DNA from: Erginobacter sp964587835
GTDB lineage: Bacteria > Auribacterota > Erginobacteria > Erginobacterales > Erginobacteraceae
Direction of reading: 5' to 3'
Assembly: GCA_964587835.1 (NCBI GenBank)
Contig: CAZPMN010000019.1
Location: forward strand, 1-48,950
DNA: 48,950 nucleotides
The translations under genes and the position numbers were made by a program. Each line of letters opens with the position of its first letter. Within the stretch, counting starts at the first letter, position 1. The notes beneath the pieces are model-generated. The model ran no database searches. It was not told the DNA's origin and worked only from the letters and a program-made list of their open reading frames with translations. This document shows, one piece after another, positions 1 to 8,469 of the stretch.

Positions 1-250
1 TTGTGAGATGTGTAGTGGTGCTGGGGAGGGGGGGTTGGGGGGGTGGTGGGGGGGGGTGGGGGTGGGGGGCGGGGGGGGGGGGGGGGGGGGGGGTGTGGGG
101 GGGGCGGGGGGGGGGGGGGGGGGGGTGGGGGGGGGTGGGGGGGGGGGGTGGGGGGGGTGGTGGGGTGGTGGGGGTGGGTGGGGGGTTGGGTGGGGGGGGG
201 GGGGGGGGGTGGGGTGGGGGTTGGGTTGGGGTGGGGGCGGGGGGTCGGGG
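1..250. other. Poly-G/T low-complexity contig end
   Basis: Almost every base is G with scattered T on the plus strand. Such a run at the very edge of a sequence is typical of a mis-assembled or low-quality contig end. It could also be a degraded reading of the Pro/Thr-codon repeat seen just downstream on the minus strand (CCN and ACN codons read as G/T-rich on plus). The base-level sequence here should not be trusted. Confidence 0.75.
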
Positions 251-1070
251 ACGGAGAGGCGGTGGGGACCGGAGAGGTGGTCGGGGTGGTGGTAGGGGCC
301 GGGGTGATGGAGGGGGTGGGGCTCTGATAGCCGTAAGGAGTCGGGGTCGGAGTCAGGGACGGGGATGGGGTGGCGCTGGGGACCGGGGAGATGGTCGGGG
401 TAGCGGTCGGGGGCGGGGTGGGCGTCGGCGGAATCCCCCAGAGCTCGATATCGTCGATGTTCCAACCGGAAGAGGTGTAATCGTTGTCGGTTGGCCCTAA
501 TCCCCAGCGGATCCGGACGGAGGCCTGGTCGTCGGCGACCGAAGCGATGTTGTACTGGCAATGGAGCCACTCGAAATCTGTGATGTGTTCTCCGAGTCCC
601 TCGGGGTTCTGCCAGATTATCTGCCAGTTAATCCCGTCGCTGGAAACCTGGATGTTGGCGAAATCGTACGGTCGTCTCTCCACGTTCAGCCAGCGCCAAA
701 ACTTCAGGCTCACCGACCGGTAACCACTGCAGTTGATCGAGGGGGTAGTGAGATAATAAGTCTGGTGCATATTGAGGGGGTAGTCGCCATTCAGGTTGTA
801 ACCGTAAACGTTGTCCCCGGTATAGCCGGAAGTCGGGTCGGGATAACCCCAGCTTTCGGTGCACAAACCCGGTGACGGAGTCGGATGGGGGGCACAGCCG
901 CCGAGACCGGCCGGATTTCCGAAGGCCCAGTCGCTTTCGGTGGTCCAGCCGGGATCGGAGTTGAGCGTTTCGGAGAAAAAGCAGACCGCCTGGGCCCTCG
1001 CTCTACCCGCCGGGATCAGGATCATAACCGCGGCCAGGCCGATGCTGACAGAAAAAGAGACAGGTTTCAT
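1..1070 (-). CDS. Secreted protein with Pro/Thr-rich tail (3' end missing)
   Basis: This minus-strand frame starts at the ATG at 1070 and stays open to the window edge, so the C-terminus is missing. The N-terminus is a signal peptide: MKPVSF, a hydrophobic stretch (VSIGLAAVMILIPAG) and cleavage near RARAQA. About 190 residues follow that read like an extracellular jelly-roll or MAM-like domain, with Trp/Tyr-rich strands, SVSLKFWRW, IQVSSDGINW and GWNIDDIELWG. Phrases of the type 'value of the object, then IDDIELWG' are common in secreted bacterial surface proteins. From about residue 215 the protein becomes a Pro-Thr-Ser linker (PTPTPPPTATPTISPVP and similar), which runs into the unreliable poly-G end. 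It is probably exported and displayed on or released from the cell. No catalytic motif is visible. The reading frame is well supported from 1070 down to about 260 only. Confidence 0.7.
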   Translation of the reverse strand, partial: MKPVSFSVSIGLAAVMILIPAGRARAQAVCFFSETLNSDPGWTTESDWAFGNPAGLGGCAPHPTPSPGLCTESWGYPDPTSGYTGDNVYGYNLNGDYPLNMHQTYYLTTPSINCSGYRSVSLKFWRWLNVERRPYDFANIQVSSDGINWQIIWQNPEGLGEHITDFEWLHCQYNIASVADDQASVRIRWGLGPTDNDYTSSGWNIDDIELWGIPPTPTPPPTATPTISPVPSATPSPSLTPTPTPYGYQSPTPSITPAPTTTPTTSPVPTASPSPTPRPHPNPTPTPPPPPPPTQPPTHPHHPTTPPTPPPHPPPPPPPPPPPPPHPPPPPPPRPPPPPPPTTPPTPPPQHHYTSH

Positions 1071-1201
1071 ATGCTTTTAAGTTCAACCGGAAACAGACAT
1101 TCAAACTAAATATATCACACCGGCGGCCCGGGAGACAGGGAAAGAGCGATCCGAGGATATCGACTTGACGGCACGGCGTAAGCCGACTATTCTTTTGGAT
1201 T

Positions 1202-4111
1202 ATGAAGCGGGAACCCCCCTCGCTCAAGGAGATCGCCCGTCACAGTCCCCTCTCGCTCAAGCAGCTGGAGGAGATCGAAGCTCGGATCACCGCCCGGGGC
1301 AACTTCACTTCGGAACGGATCCGGAAGGAGATCGCCTGGTTCTGCCTGGAGCTGGGGATCGCCGACTATTACTTCAAGTACACCCCACTGCAGGAAATCG
1401 CCCAGCATATCGAATCCCTGCGGGCGACCCGGATCATTTCCGAAAATAGTGGCGGACGCCCGATTTCGACCGAGTTCATCAGTGAACACGGCGAGAGCGG
1501 GACCTATATGGTCGAGGACGACTACGAGCAGATCCGTTCCTTGAAGGAGCGGATCGAGTCCCAGTACCCCGCCTTCCGCCTCCAGAGCTACCGCTGCCGG
1601 GGCTACCCGCTGCGGTTTTACGTCGCCGCCCGGCCCCATTTTGATCCGCGGTTCGGGGAGGAGCCCGGCGTTTTCCGCCGGGCCGCCTCCCGCGAGTTTT
1701 TACAGAACTCTCCCCGGGCGACCATCGAACGTTACCGGAAGTTCTGGCAGCGGATGCTCGGATCGGATATCCCCCGGATCACTTTCTCCCAGCTGCCGAA
1801 ATCGGGCGAAACCCGGATTATGGTGGGGATGGGACAGGATGCCGCCCGGGGCTTTGTGGTCAACTACACCTTTATCCTGAAGAAGCACGAGGCCCACATC
1901 AACCGCGAGTATGTCGAGCCCTTCGCCGACGGAACGGTGATCTTCTCCTTCTATCTCGACCGGCTCCGCGACCGCCTAGAACTCGACCGGCTCTTCCAGG
2001 ACATCTCGATGGCGGCGATGATCTCTACCGGCCCCCTCTCGGAACTGTTTTACTCCGGTGATTTCAGCGCCGAGGAGAAGATGTACGCCGCGGCGGCGGT
2101 CGCCTTCGCCCACCAGTTCCTCACTTCCTACACCGAGGAGTATGTCGCCCTCTCCCGGGCCCTGGAAGGGAAGCCGGAACTGCTGGGGACGCTGGCCCTC
2201 TTCAAGACCCACCTGGCCAAGGATACCTACCACGAGGACCGGGTGGTCAGGACGGTGCTGGAGCACCGGGAGATCGTCCGCGACCTCTTCCACGACTTCT
2301 TTCACCGTTTCTTCCCCCGCCGGGAACTGGTCGCCGGGAAGAACCAGCACCTGGCCCGGGCGAAAAAGAAGATGGAGGAAACCGTCTCCTCCGAAATCTC
2401 GGTCCACATTCTGGAAGCCCTGATCCTCTTCAACGGGGCGATCCTGAAGACCAACTTCTTCACCCGGGAGAAGGTTTGCCTCGCCTTCCGGCTTGACCCC
2501 GCCTTCCTCAACCCGGTCGATTACCCAAAGCGGCCCTACGGGATCTTCTTCCTGGTTGGGAAGGGATTCCGGGGGTTTCACGTCCGCTTCCGCGAGATCG
2601 CCCGGGGGGGAATCCGTCTGGTCTGTTCGCCGACCCAGGCCGATTACGATCTCAACTCCGACTTCATCTTCGACGAGAATTACAACCTGGCCCTGACCCA
2701 GCAGCGGAAGAACAAGGACATCCCCGAGGGGGGGGCGAAGGGGACGATCCTCCCCACCCTGGAGTATGCCGCCGCCGGCGGCCGGATCTTCCGCCATTAC
2801 ATCGACGGCCTCCTCGATCTCCTCCTCCTCCCCCATTTGGAGATCGTGGATTACCACGGGAAGGAGGAGATCCTCTTCCTGGGGCCGGACGAGGGGACGG
2901 CGGAGCTGATGGACTGGGCCGCCGAACACGCCCGGAGCCGGGGTTACCGCTGGTGGCGGTCGTTCACCACCGGGAAAGGTCCCCGGCTGGGCGGTATCCC
3001 CCACGACACCTACGGGATGACCACCCAGGGGGTGCACCGGTACGTGGTGGAGATCCTAGCGGCCCTGGGGCTAAAGGAGGAGAAGGTCACCAAGTTTCAG
3101 ACCGGCGGCCCCGACGGCGACCTTGGCTCCAACGAGATCTTGGTTTCCCGGGATCGGACGGTGGCGGTGGTCGACGGTTCCGGGGTGGCCTATGACCCGG
3201 CGGGGCTCGACCGGCGGGAACTGCGCCGGCTGGCGAAACGGCGGTCGGCGATCGCCGTTTTCCGGCGGGAGAAGCTCTCGCCGGGTGGGTTCCTGGTCAA
3301 GGTCGGGGACCGGGATCTCCGCCTCCCCGACGGGACCCTGGTCGCCAACGGGACCGATTTCCGCAACCGCTTCCACTTCTACCCCGCCCTGCAGGCCGAC
3401 CTCTTCGTCCCCTGCGGCGGCCGCCCCCGGGCGATCACCATCAACAACTGGCGGGAGTTCCTCGACGAGAAGGGCCGGCCCCGGGCCGGGATCATTGTCG
3501 AGGGGGCCAACCTCTTCATCACCCAGGAGGCCCGGCTGCGGCTGGAGGAGAACGGGGCGATTCTCTTCAAGGACGCCTCGGCCAACAAGGGCGGGGTGAC
3601 CTCCTCCTCGCTCGAGGTTCTGGCCGCGCTGGCCCTAACCGACGGGGAGTATGAGCGGCTGATGGCGGTTCCCAAAGGCGGGAAGGAGCCGGACTTCCGG
3701 AAGAAGTTCGTCGCTGAGATCATCGCCATCATCAGGAGAAACGCCTCCGCCGAGTTCCGGGTGCTCTGGGAGGAACACCGCGTGAGCGGGCTTCCCCTCT
3801 CCGTCCTCTCCGACCGCCTGAGCGGGAAGATCAACCGGGTCACCGACCAGGTGGCCGGTTCCCGTCTCTTCGAAGATCGGGGGTTGCGGGAGGAGGTCAT
3901 CCGCCGCCATTGCCCCCCCTCCCTGGTCCGGAAGGTCGGGTTGGAGAAGGTATTGCAGCGGGTCCCTCCCAACTATCTCCGGGCCATCTTCGCTTCCTTC
4001 TTCGCCTCCAGTTACGTCTATGAACGGGGCCTGGGAGCGGACGAGCTCGACTTCCTTGCCTACGTGGAGGAGTTGGGGAGCAGGGGGGGAGGGGGGGCAG
4101 TAAGCAGTTAG
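1202..4111 (+). CDS. NAD-type glutamate dehydrogenase, large (~115 kDa) class
   Basis: At 969 residues this matches the large NAD-dependent glutamate dehydrogenases (the fungal Gdh2-like ~115 kDa class), which deaminate glutamate to 2-oxoglutarate and ammonia in the cytoplasm. The N-terminal ~400 residues are a poorly conserved helical/regulatory region. The catalytic part follows: REIARGGIRL near residue 464, EGGAKGT near 510 (the Lys that binds substrate), TTGKGPRLGGIPHDTYGMTT near 590-610, and the nucleotide-binding part GPDGDLGSNEI near 640. The C-terminal region has EGANLFIT near 766 and KDASANKGGVTSSS near 790, both hallmarks of the Glu/Leu/Phe/Val dehydrogenase fold. The ATG at 1202 has only a weak GGAT upstream, so the exact start is less certain than the identity. 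A second, short-class GDH lies 3 kb away on the other strand. Confidence 0.9.
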   Translation: MKREPPSLKEIARHSPLSLKQLEEIEARITARGNFTSERIRKEIAWFCLELGIADYYFKYTPLQEIAQHIESLRATRIISENSGGRPISTEFISEHGESGTYMVEDDYEQIRSLKERIESQYPAFRLQSYRCRGYPLRFYVAARPHFDPRFGEEPGVFRRAASREFLQNSPRATIERYRKFWQRMLGSDIPRITFSQLPKSGETRIMVGMGQDAARGFVVNYTFILKKHEAHINREYVEPFADGTVIFSFYLDRLRDRLELDRLFQDISMAAMISTGPLSELFYSGDFSAEEKMYAAAAVAFAHQFLTSYTEEYVALSRALEGKPELLGTLALFKTHLAKDTYHEDRVVRTVLEHREIVRDLFHDFFHRFFPRRELVAGKNQHLARAKKKMEETVSSEISVHILEALILFNGAILKTNFFTREKVCLAFRLDPAFLNPVDYPKRPYGIFFLVGKGFRGFHVRFREIARGGIRLVCSPTQADYDLNSDFIFDENYNLALTQQRKNKDIPEGGAKGTILPTLEYAAAGGRIFRHYIDGLLDLLLLPHLEIVDYHGKEEILFLGPDEGTAELMDWAAEHARSRGYRWWRSFTTGKGPRLGGIPHDTYGMTTQGVHRYVVEILAALGLKEEKVTKFQTGGPDGDLGSNEILVSRDRTVAVVDGSGVAYDPAGLDRRELRRLAKRRSAIAVFRREKLSPGGFLVKVGDRDLRLPDGTLVANGTDFRNRFHFYPALQADLFVPCGGRPRAITINNWREFLDEKGRPRAGIIVEGANLFITQEARLRLEENGAILFKDASANKGGVTSSSLEVLAALALTDGEYERLMAVPKGGKEPDFRKKFVAEIIAIIRRNASAEFRVLWEEHRVSGLPLSVLSDRLSGKINRVTDQVAGSRLFEDRGLREEVIRRHCPPSLVRKVGLEKVLQRVPPNYLRAIFASFFASSYVYERGLGADELDFLAYVEELGSRGGGGAVSS

Positions 4112-4135
4112 CAGTTAGCGGTAAGCGTTGAGCGG
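4103..4135. repeat. Heptamer-like GTAAGCAGTTAGCAG low-complexity repeat
   Basis: Tandem ~7-bp units of the type AGTTAGC/GGTAAGC begin at the 3' end of the large GDH gene, and its stop codon (4109-4111) lies in the run. A second run of the same family (CAGTAATCGGTAATC) is at about 4425-4447. The same unit recurs near 7355-7404, 12410-12440, 14430-14455 and 33510-33572, always between genes. Confidence 0.7.
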
Positions 4136-4148
4136 TACCGGTACCGGG

Positions 4149-4195
4149 TCATTGCGAGGAGGGCCGAAAGCATTCGGGCCGACGAAGCAATCTCA
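4149..4195. repeat. ATTGCGAGG...GAAGCAATCTC palindrome, left half only
   Basis: The stretch starts TCATTGCGAGGAGG and ends GACGAAGCAATCTCA. It matches the left arm of the longer inverted repeats at 25251, 33316, 46200 and 48106, but the right arm is absent, so this is a half copy. It lies in the gene-free stretch 4112-4555, which otherwise holds only repeats. Confidence 0.75.
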
Positions 4196-4240
4196 CCGGA
4201 CAGAAGGGAGGGGATAAAAGGTAAAGCAATGGGGCGATTG

Positions 4241-4405
4241 TTGTATCGCCCTTCGGGCTTGTAGTACCGGGGTGCCTGGGGCACCTCTTGAAGTAATTGT
4301 AGTATCGCTTTGCTTGAAGCAGGCGATGATCCGCGGCTCGAGAACAGGGGTCGAGGTGTGAATGCCTAAATCCTGTTGATCCTGTTATCCTGTCAAAAAA
4401 TGGGG
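4241..4405 (+). repeat. Composite ~160-bp repeat, copy 1 (inverted partner at 7187)
   Basis: In order the block holds a CGCCCTTCGGGCTTG hairpin, a second hairpin (GGTGCC/GGCACC), AGTATCGCTTTGCTTGAAG, GATCCGCGG, and the AATCCTGTTGATCCTG / TTATCCTGTC segment. The reverse complement of 7187-7347 reads nearly the same through the whole block, including the terminal CCTGTTATCCTGTCAAAAAA. The two copies therefore bracket the genes at 4556-7081 as an inverted pair. The rest of 4406-4555 shows nothing beyond a short GTAATCAG run. Confidence 0.8.
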
Positions 4406-4555
4406 GCGAGGCAGGGGAAAAGACAGTAATCGGTAATCAGTAATCTGGGATAAGCTACTCAATCAAAATTAGTGGTAATCAGGGTAATTAGTGGACTAAA
4501 AAGAGGCCGAGGTGTGGGCAGATCAGACAATGTTAATTTGTGGAGGAAGTATGCG

Positions 4556-5608
4556 ATGGGCGATAAATTCGATGAAGTGATCGGGGAACTTCTGCGGCCG
4601 ATGGAGGAGCTGAAGATGGGGCCGCTCGATACCACCTACCTGATGCGCCACGACGGCAGCTTTGTCTATACCGAAGGTTACTGGCACCCCGACGATTCGG
4701 TGGTGGGGAAACTGATCTACTACCCCGATCCCGGCGGGGAGAAGGATATCCACGGCCGGAGGTACGCCAGCATCGTCAAGGAGATCCGGGACGGCGAGGA
4801 GGTCTACGTCTCCCACCGGGACCAGATCGACAAACTCTACCGGCTCTTTCCCGACCTTTCCCCCGACTCCCACCGGCTGATCCTGGCCGAGTACCAGGTT
4901 GCCTTCCCTCGGGAGAGTTTCGTCGGTTACTTCAACGACAAGGAAGCGCTCAAGTATGTGATGGCCCATTACCCCCGGGTGGACGAGGTGGTCCGGATGA
5001 CTTCCGATCTCTTCGAGGTCCCCCTGGAGCGGCTGGGGATCACCGGTTCTTCGGCGCTCGGCCGGCAGGGCGCGGATATCGACCTGGTCTTCTTCGGGAT
5101 CCCGGAGGAGAACCTGGCGGTGGTCCAAAAGCTCTGGGGGATAGTTTACAGCCAGCCGGAATACCAGGTGGTGGAGTATGGCAAGTTCTGGCCGCTGAAG
5201 ATCTACGTTGACCGGGAGGAAGTCTGCACTTTCTACGTCTACCGCAACCTGCTCGACGCCCCGGTCCGCGACTGCGAGGTGGAACTGGTGAAGGAAGGGG
5301 TGGAGGCCTACGGGACGGTGGCCGACAACCGCCATTCGCTCTATGTCCCGGTGGTCCTCGACCTGGAGAATGTCTACCTCGACGGGAAGCCGGCCGACGA
5401 TATTCGGCTGATCATTTACGACGGGGCGGTCCGGGGAGAGTTCCGCCAGGGGTTGAGGCTCCACATCAAGGGCCGTCTGGTTAACCTGGTCAAGGACGGG
5501 AAGAGGGCCCCGGCCCTGGCCGTGGTTGACGGCTTCGACATCGAGCTCGAGCGGTTCCGGGGAGGAGTCCCCTACCTGAAGAGCAAGATGGAAGACCGGC
5601 CTGGCTGA
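4556..5608 (+). CDS. Nucleotidyltransferase-fold protein, paralogue 1 of 4
   Basis: This 350-residue cytoplasmic protein of unknown substrate has the same three-block plan as those at 7397, 8470 and 18241. Block 1 is MRHDGSFVYTEGYWHP followed by IYYPDPGGEKDIHGRRY. Block 2, around residue 165, is ITGSSALGRQGADIDLVFFG, a GS-x-x-x-G...D-x-D nucleotidyltransferase signature with both metal-binding Asp present, followed by KFWPLKIYVD. Block 3 is NRHSLYVP, then LIIYDGAVRGEFRQG and IKGRLVNL, which looks like a small barrel or OB-like tail. The plan recalls archaeal 'predicted nucleotidyltransferases' of the COG1665 type (from memory). I chose the ATG at 4556 because GGAGG sits nine bases upstream; longer frames run into repeats. 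Unlike the others, this copy has CTFYVY where they have ICPFF.Y. The gene is convergent with the short GDH. Confidence 0.75.
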   Translation: MGDKFDEVIGELLRPMEELKMGPLDTTYLMRHDGSFVYTEGYWHPDDSVVGKLIYYPDPGGEKDIHGRRYASIVKEIRDGEEVYVSHRDQIDKLYRLFPDLSPDSHRLILAEYQVAFPRESFVGYFNDKEALKYVMAHYPRVDEVVRMTSDLFEVPLERLGITGSSALGRQGADIDLVFFGIPEENLAVVQKLWGIVYSQPEYQVVEYGKFWPLKIYVDREEVCTFYVYRNLLDAPVRDCEVELVKEGVEAYGTVADNRHSLYVPVVLDLENVYLDGKPADDIRLIIYDGAVRGEFRQGLRLHIKGRLVNLVKDGKRAPALAVVDGFDIELERFRGGVPYLKSKMEDRPG

Positions 5609-5622
5609 CCCCCCCAAAAAAT

Positions 5623-5780
5623 TATTCACCGCAAAGACGCAAAGGACGCAAAGAGGTTTTTTAAATTTTTATTCGAAAGGCATCAAGATCCGGCGTTACT
5701 GTGAGTATCGCACCGGCTGAATGTTTCCGAATTGAAACTCTAAAATCTTCCTTTGCGTTCTTTGCGTCTTTGCGGTTCAA
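5623..5780. repeat. ACCGCAAAGACGCAAAG inverted repeat pair
   Basis: The left arm at about 5627-5657 contains CACCGCAAAGACGCAAAG. The right arm at about 5751-5778 is its complement, TTTGCGTTCTTTGCGTC. They face each other across ~95 bases between the convergent paralogue-1 and GDH genes. The same arms recur at 46065-46479, where they enclose another repeat. No gene or clear T-tract terminator is visible between the arms. Confidence 0.8.
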
Positions 5781-5794
5781 AAAAGGGGATGGGC

Positions 5795-7081
5795 TCAGGG
5801 GTAGATGCCCCGGAGGCGCGCGGCCTCGGCCACCCGGCTCACCGCCACGATGTAGGCGGCGAGGCGGAGATCGATCTTTTCCTTGCGGGAGAGCTCCCAG
5901 ATTTTCCGGCAGGCCAGGACCATTATGTCATTGAGTCGGCAGCTTACCTCATCCGCGGTCCAGAAGTAGCCCATCAGGTTCTGGGCCCACTCGAAGCAGC
6001 TCACCACCACCCCCCCGGCGTTGGCCACGATGTCGGGGATGACCGGGATGCCTCGCCGGTGGAGGATGGCGTTGGCCTCCTCGGTGGTCGGGCCGTTGGC
6101 GGCCTCGGCGATCAGGCCGGCTTTGACCCGGGGGGCGTTGGCGGCGGTGATCTGGTTGCCCAGCGCCGCCGGGATCAGGACATCGCATTCCAGTTCCAGA
6201 AGCTGGCGGTTGGAGATGTTCTTCGCCCCGGGAAAGTTTTTCACCGATCCGGTCTTTTCCTTGAAGGCGGCCACCGCCTCGTAGTCGAGGCCGTCGGGGT
6301 TATAGATTCCGGACTTGCTGTCGGAGACCGCGATGACCCGTGCGCCGGCCGCCTGGGCGATTTTGTGGGAGAAGGAACCGGCGTTTCCGTATCCCTGGAT
6401 GACCATCGTAGCTCCCTCCAGTGCCCGGTCCCGATAGTGCATGAACTCCTCGACGGCGAAGATGCAGCCCTGGGCGGTGGCCTCGTTCCGCCCGTAGGAG
6501 CCCCCGATCTCCAAAGGTTTCCCGGTAACCACGCTGGGGACGGCGTGGGCCGAGTGCATACTGAAGGTGTCCATCATCCAGGCCATCGTCTGGGGGTTGG
6601 TGTAGACGTCGGGGGCGGGGATATCCTTGCGGGGGCCAATGAAGGGGGTGATCTCGGTGGTGAAGCGCCGGGTCAGCTTCTCCAGTTCCCGGTTGGAGAG
6701 CTTTTTCGGATTACAGCAGACCCCGCCCTTCGCGCCCCCGTAGGGGAGCCCCATCACCGCGCATTTCCAGGTCATCCACATCGCCAGGGCCTGGACCTCG
6801 TCGAGGGAAACCTCGGGGTGATAGCGGATCCCGCCCTTTGAGGGGCCCCGGTCGGTGTTGTGCTGGACCCGGTACCCGGTAAAAACCTTCAGCTTTCCGT
6901 TGTCCATCTTAATCGGGACCGAGACGATCAGAATGGTCTTGGGGTGTTTGAGTTTCTCGTGAATTGAGGGATCGAGCTTGATCTTCTTCGCCACCCGGTT
7001 GAGCTGGCTGAGAGCCAGCTGGAGCGGGTTGGTTTCCGCTTTGCTCTTTTCCTTCAATACGACCGGGATCTTCGGTTCCAT
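5795..7081 (-). CDS. Glutamate dehydrogenase, short hexameric class
   Basis: This 428-residue protein has the length of hexameric NAD(P)-glutamate dehydrogenases and interconverts glutamate with 2-oxoglutarate plus ammonia. Visible motifs are GPSKGGIRYHP (residues 80-89), WKCAVMGLPYGGAKGG (105-120, containing the substrate and catalytic Lys), APDVYTNPQTMAWMMD, and the Rossmann loop IQGYGNAGS near residue 225. Late in the protein come AAN and VANAGGVVVS. I chose the ATG at 7081, with AGGAAA upstream. A start 57 bases further up would translate a GTAATC-type repeat and adds nothing conserved. The gene converges on paralogue 1, and both lie inside the inverted composite repeats. Confidence 0.93.
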   Translation of the reverse strand: MEPKIPVVLKEKSKAETNPLQLALSQLNRVAKKIKLDPSIHEKLKHPKTILIVSVPIKMDNGKLKVFTGYRVQHNTDRGPSKGGIRYHPEVSLDEVQALAMWMTWKCAVMGLPYGGAKGGVCCNPKKLSNRELEKLTRRFTTEITPFIGPRKDIPAPDVYTNPQTMAWMMDTFSMHSAHAVPSVVTGKPLEIGGSYGRNEATAQGCIFAVEEFMHYRDRALEGATMVIQGYGNAGSFSHKIAQAAGARVIAVSDSKSGIYNPDGLDYEAVAAFKEKTGSVKNFPGAKNISNRQLLELECDVLIPAALGNQITAANAPRVKAGLIAEAANGPTTEEANAILHRRGIPVIPDIVANAGGVVVSCFEWAQNLMGYFWTADEVSCRLNDIMVLACRKIWELSRKEKIDLRLAAYIVAVSRVAEAARLRGIYP

Positions 7082-7186
7082 CTTTTGGTTTCCTATTGGG
7101 GCTGGTTTACTGAATACCGCATACCGATTACGTGCCACTGCCTACTGCCTGGGCAGATCAACCACGGATCACTCGCGTTGCCCCCC

Positions 7187-7347
7187 CTTTTTTTTGACAG
7201 GATAACAGGATCAACAGGATTTAAGTATTCGCGCCTCGACCTGGTCTCGATCCGCGGCTCAGCACCTGCTTCAAGCGGAGCGATACTACAGTTACTTCGA
7301 GGGGTGCCGCAGGCACCCTGGTACTACAAGCCCGAAGGGCGATCCCG
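7187..7347 (-). repeat. Composite ~160-bp repeat, copy 2 (inverted)
   Basis: This is the reverse-complement counterpart of 4241-4405. Read on plus it starts TTTGACAGGATAACAGG, continues through GATCCGCGG and GAGCGATACTAC, a GGGTGCC/GGCACCC hairpin, and ends CAAGCCCGAAGGGCG. A heptamer-like run (CACTGCTTACTGCTTAC) follows to 7404 and holds the stop codon of paralogue 2. Nothing else is visible in the gene-free stretch 7082-7396. Confidence 0.8.
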
Positions 7348-7396
7348 CATCATACCGCTCACTGCTTACTGCTTACTGTTTATTGTTTACTGATTA

Positions 7397-8428
7397 CTAA
7401 TTACCATCCCCCGTCGCCACCTTCTCCGTCTCGGTCAGGTTGGTGCAGAGGAAGGCGGGATAGTTGTCCTTTCCACTGGCAATCCGGACCAGGCTTCCCC
7501 GGGCCCGAACCCGATCACCCACCTTGTATTCGCCCCGCAACCCCCCGTGGTAGAGGATCAGGGGCAGCGTGGTCAGGTCGGGATGTCCCTCGATTCTGGT
7601 TTCTTCCAGTTTCAGAACCGAAGGCATATAGAAAGTATGGCGGTCGTTGACCACCGTGCCTTCCAGCCCGGCTTGTTCCTCCTCAACCTCCATGGTGAAG
7701 TCCTTCAGGGGGATCTCGGAAGGATCGGTATAGGAGAAGAAGGGGCAGATCATATTTCCCCAATCGTCATAGAAACGGATCGCCCAGAGCATCCCCATCT
7801 CGAAGACCTGCCTGCGGGGATCCTCGACGATCTGGTAGATCTGGTTGACGATTTTCCAGCTCTCGTCGACGGTTCCGTAGAAGACCAGGTCGAAGTCGTG
7901 GGCGGTCTTCAGGTTGCCTAGCGAGAGCGAGCCGGTTACCCCGATCGTGTCGGGGTGGATGCCGAGCATCCCGGCCACGTTGCGGATGGCCTCGTCCACC
8001 TCGCCGGAGAGCCGGCGGGCCTGCTTGAGTGAACGCCGGTGATCGACGAATCCAATCAGATCGGAGAGATCGAACTGGCACTTAAAGCGAGCGTAAGGGG
8101 GCTTACCGGCCTGGGCCTCGGGGGCGAGTTTGCGGTATATCTCCAGCTGGGTTTCATAGTTGATCCAGGCCTCTTCACCGCCCTCCTCCTTCTTGATGAT
8201 CGAGCGGTAGGGTAGGCCGAAGATCTCTTTCTCGCCTTCCGGATCGGGGATATAGATGATGTTGCAGATCAATTTGCCCGCCGGGTGACAGTATCCTTCC
8301 GAGAAGAGGATCAGTCCATTCTTGTGGATGAAGATCGTCGCGTCCCGGATCAGGGATAGGTCCTCCATCGGAAGAACGAAGTCCCGGAACTTGTCGTTGT
8401 CTTTCACGCTCTGGTAAAAATCGTTCAT
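7397..8428 (-). CDS. Nucleotidyltransferase-fold protein, paralogue 2 of 4
   Basis: This 343-residue protein has the family's three blocks: DATIFIHKNGLILFSEGYCHP with IYIPDPEGEKEIFG; GVTGSLSLGNLKTAHDFDLV carrying the GS...DxD signature; and IRFYDDWGNMICPFFSY with DRHTFYMP and LILYHGGLRGEY leading into a GDRVRARGSLVRI tail. The start at 8428 has a clear AGGAGG nine bases upstream. It lies 41 bases downstream of paralogue 3 on the same strand, so the two are probably co-transcribed, perhaps with the surface-polysaccharide genes further upstream. The last residues and the stop codon fall in a heptamer-like repeat, so the C-terminus may have been altered. No substrate can be named. Confidence 0.75.
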   Translation of the reverse strand: MNDFYQSVKDNDKFRDFVLPMEDLSLIRDATIFIHKNGLILFSEGYCHPAGKLICNIIYIPDPEGEKEIFGLPYRSIIKKEEGGEEAWINYETQLEIYRKLAPEAQAGKPPYARFKCQFDLSDLIGFVDHRRSLKQARRLSGEVDEAIRNVAGMLGIHPDTIGVTGSLSLGNLKTAHDFDLVFYGTVDESWKIVNQIYQIVEDPRRQVFEMGMLWAIRFYDDWGNMICPFFSYTDPSEIPLKDFTMEVEEEQAGLEGTVVNDRHTFYMPSVLKLEETRIEGHPDLTTLPLILYHGGLRGEYKVGDRVRARGSLVRIASGKDNYPAFLCTNLTETEKVATGDGN

Positions 8429-8469
8429 TTATCGATACCTCCTGCCGGTTACTATTATCCTGACTATCC

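Noticed and set aside
3..500. Plus-strand Gly-rich ORFs in the first 500 bases
   Set aside because: They are translations of the poly-G artefact and of the antisense of a Pro/Thr repeat; the minus strand carries the real signal-peptide protein.
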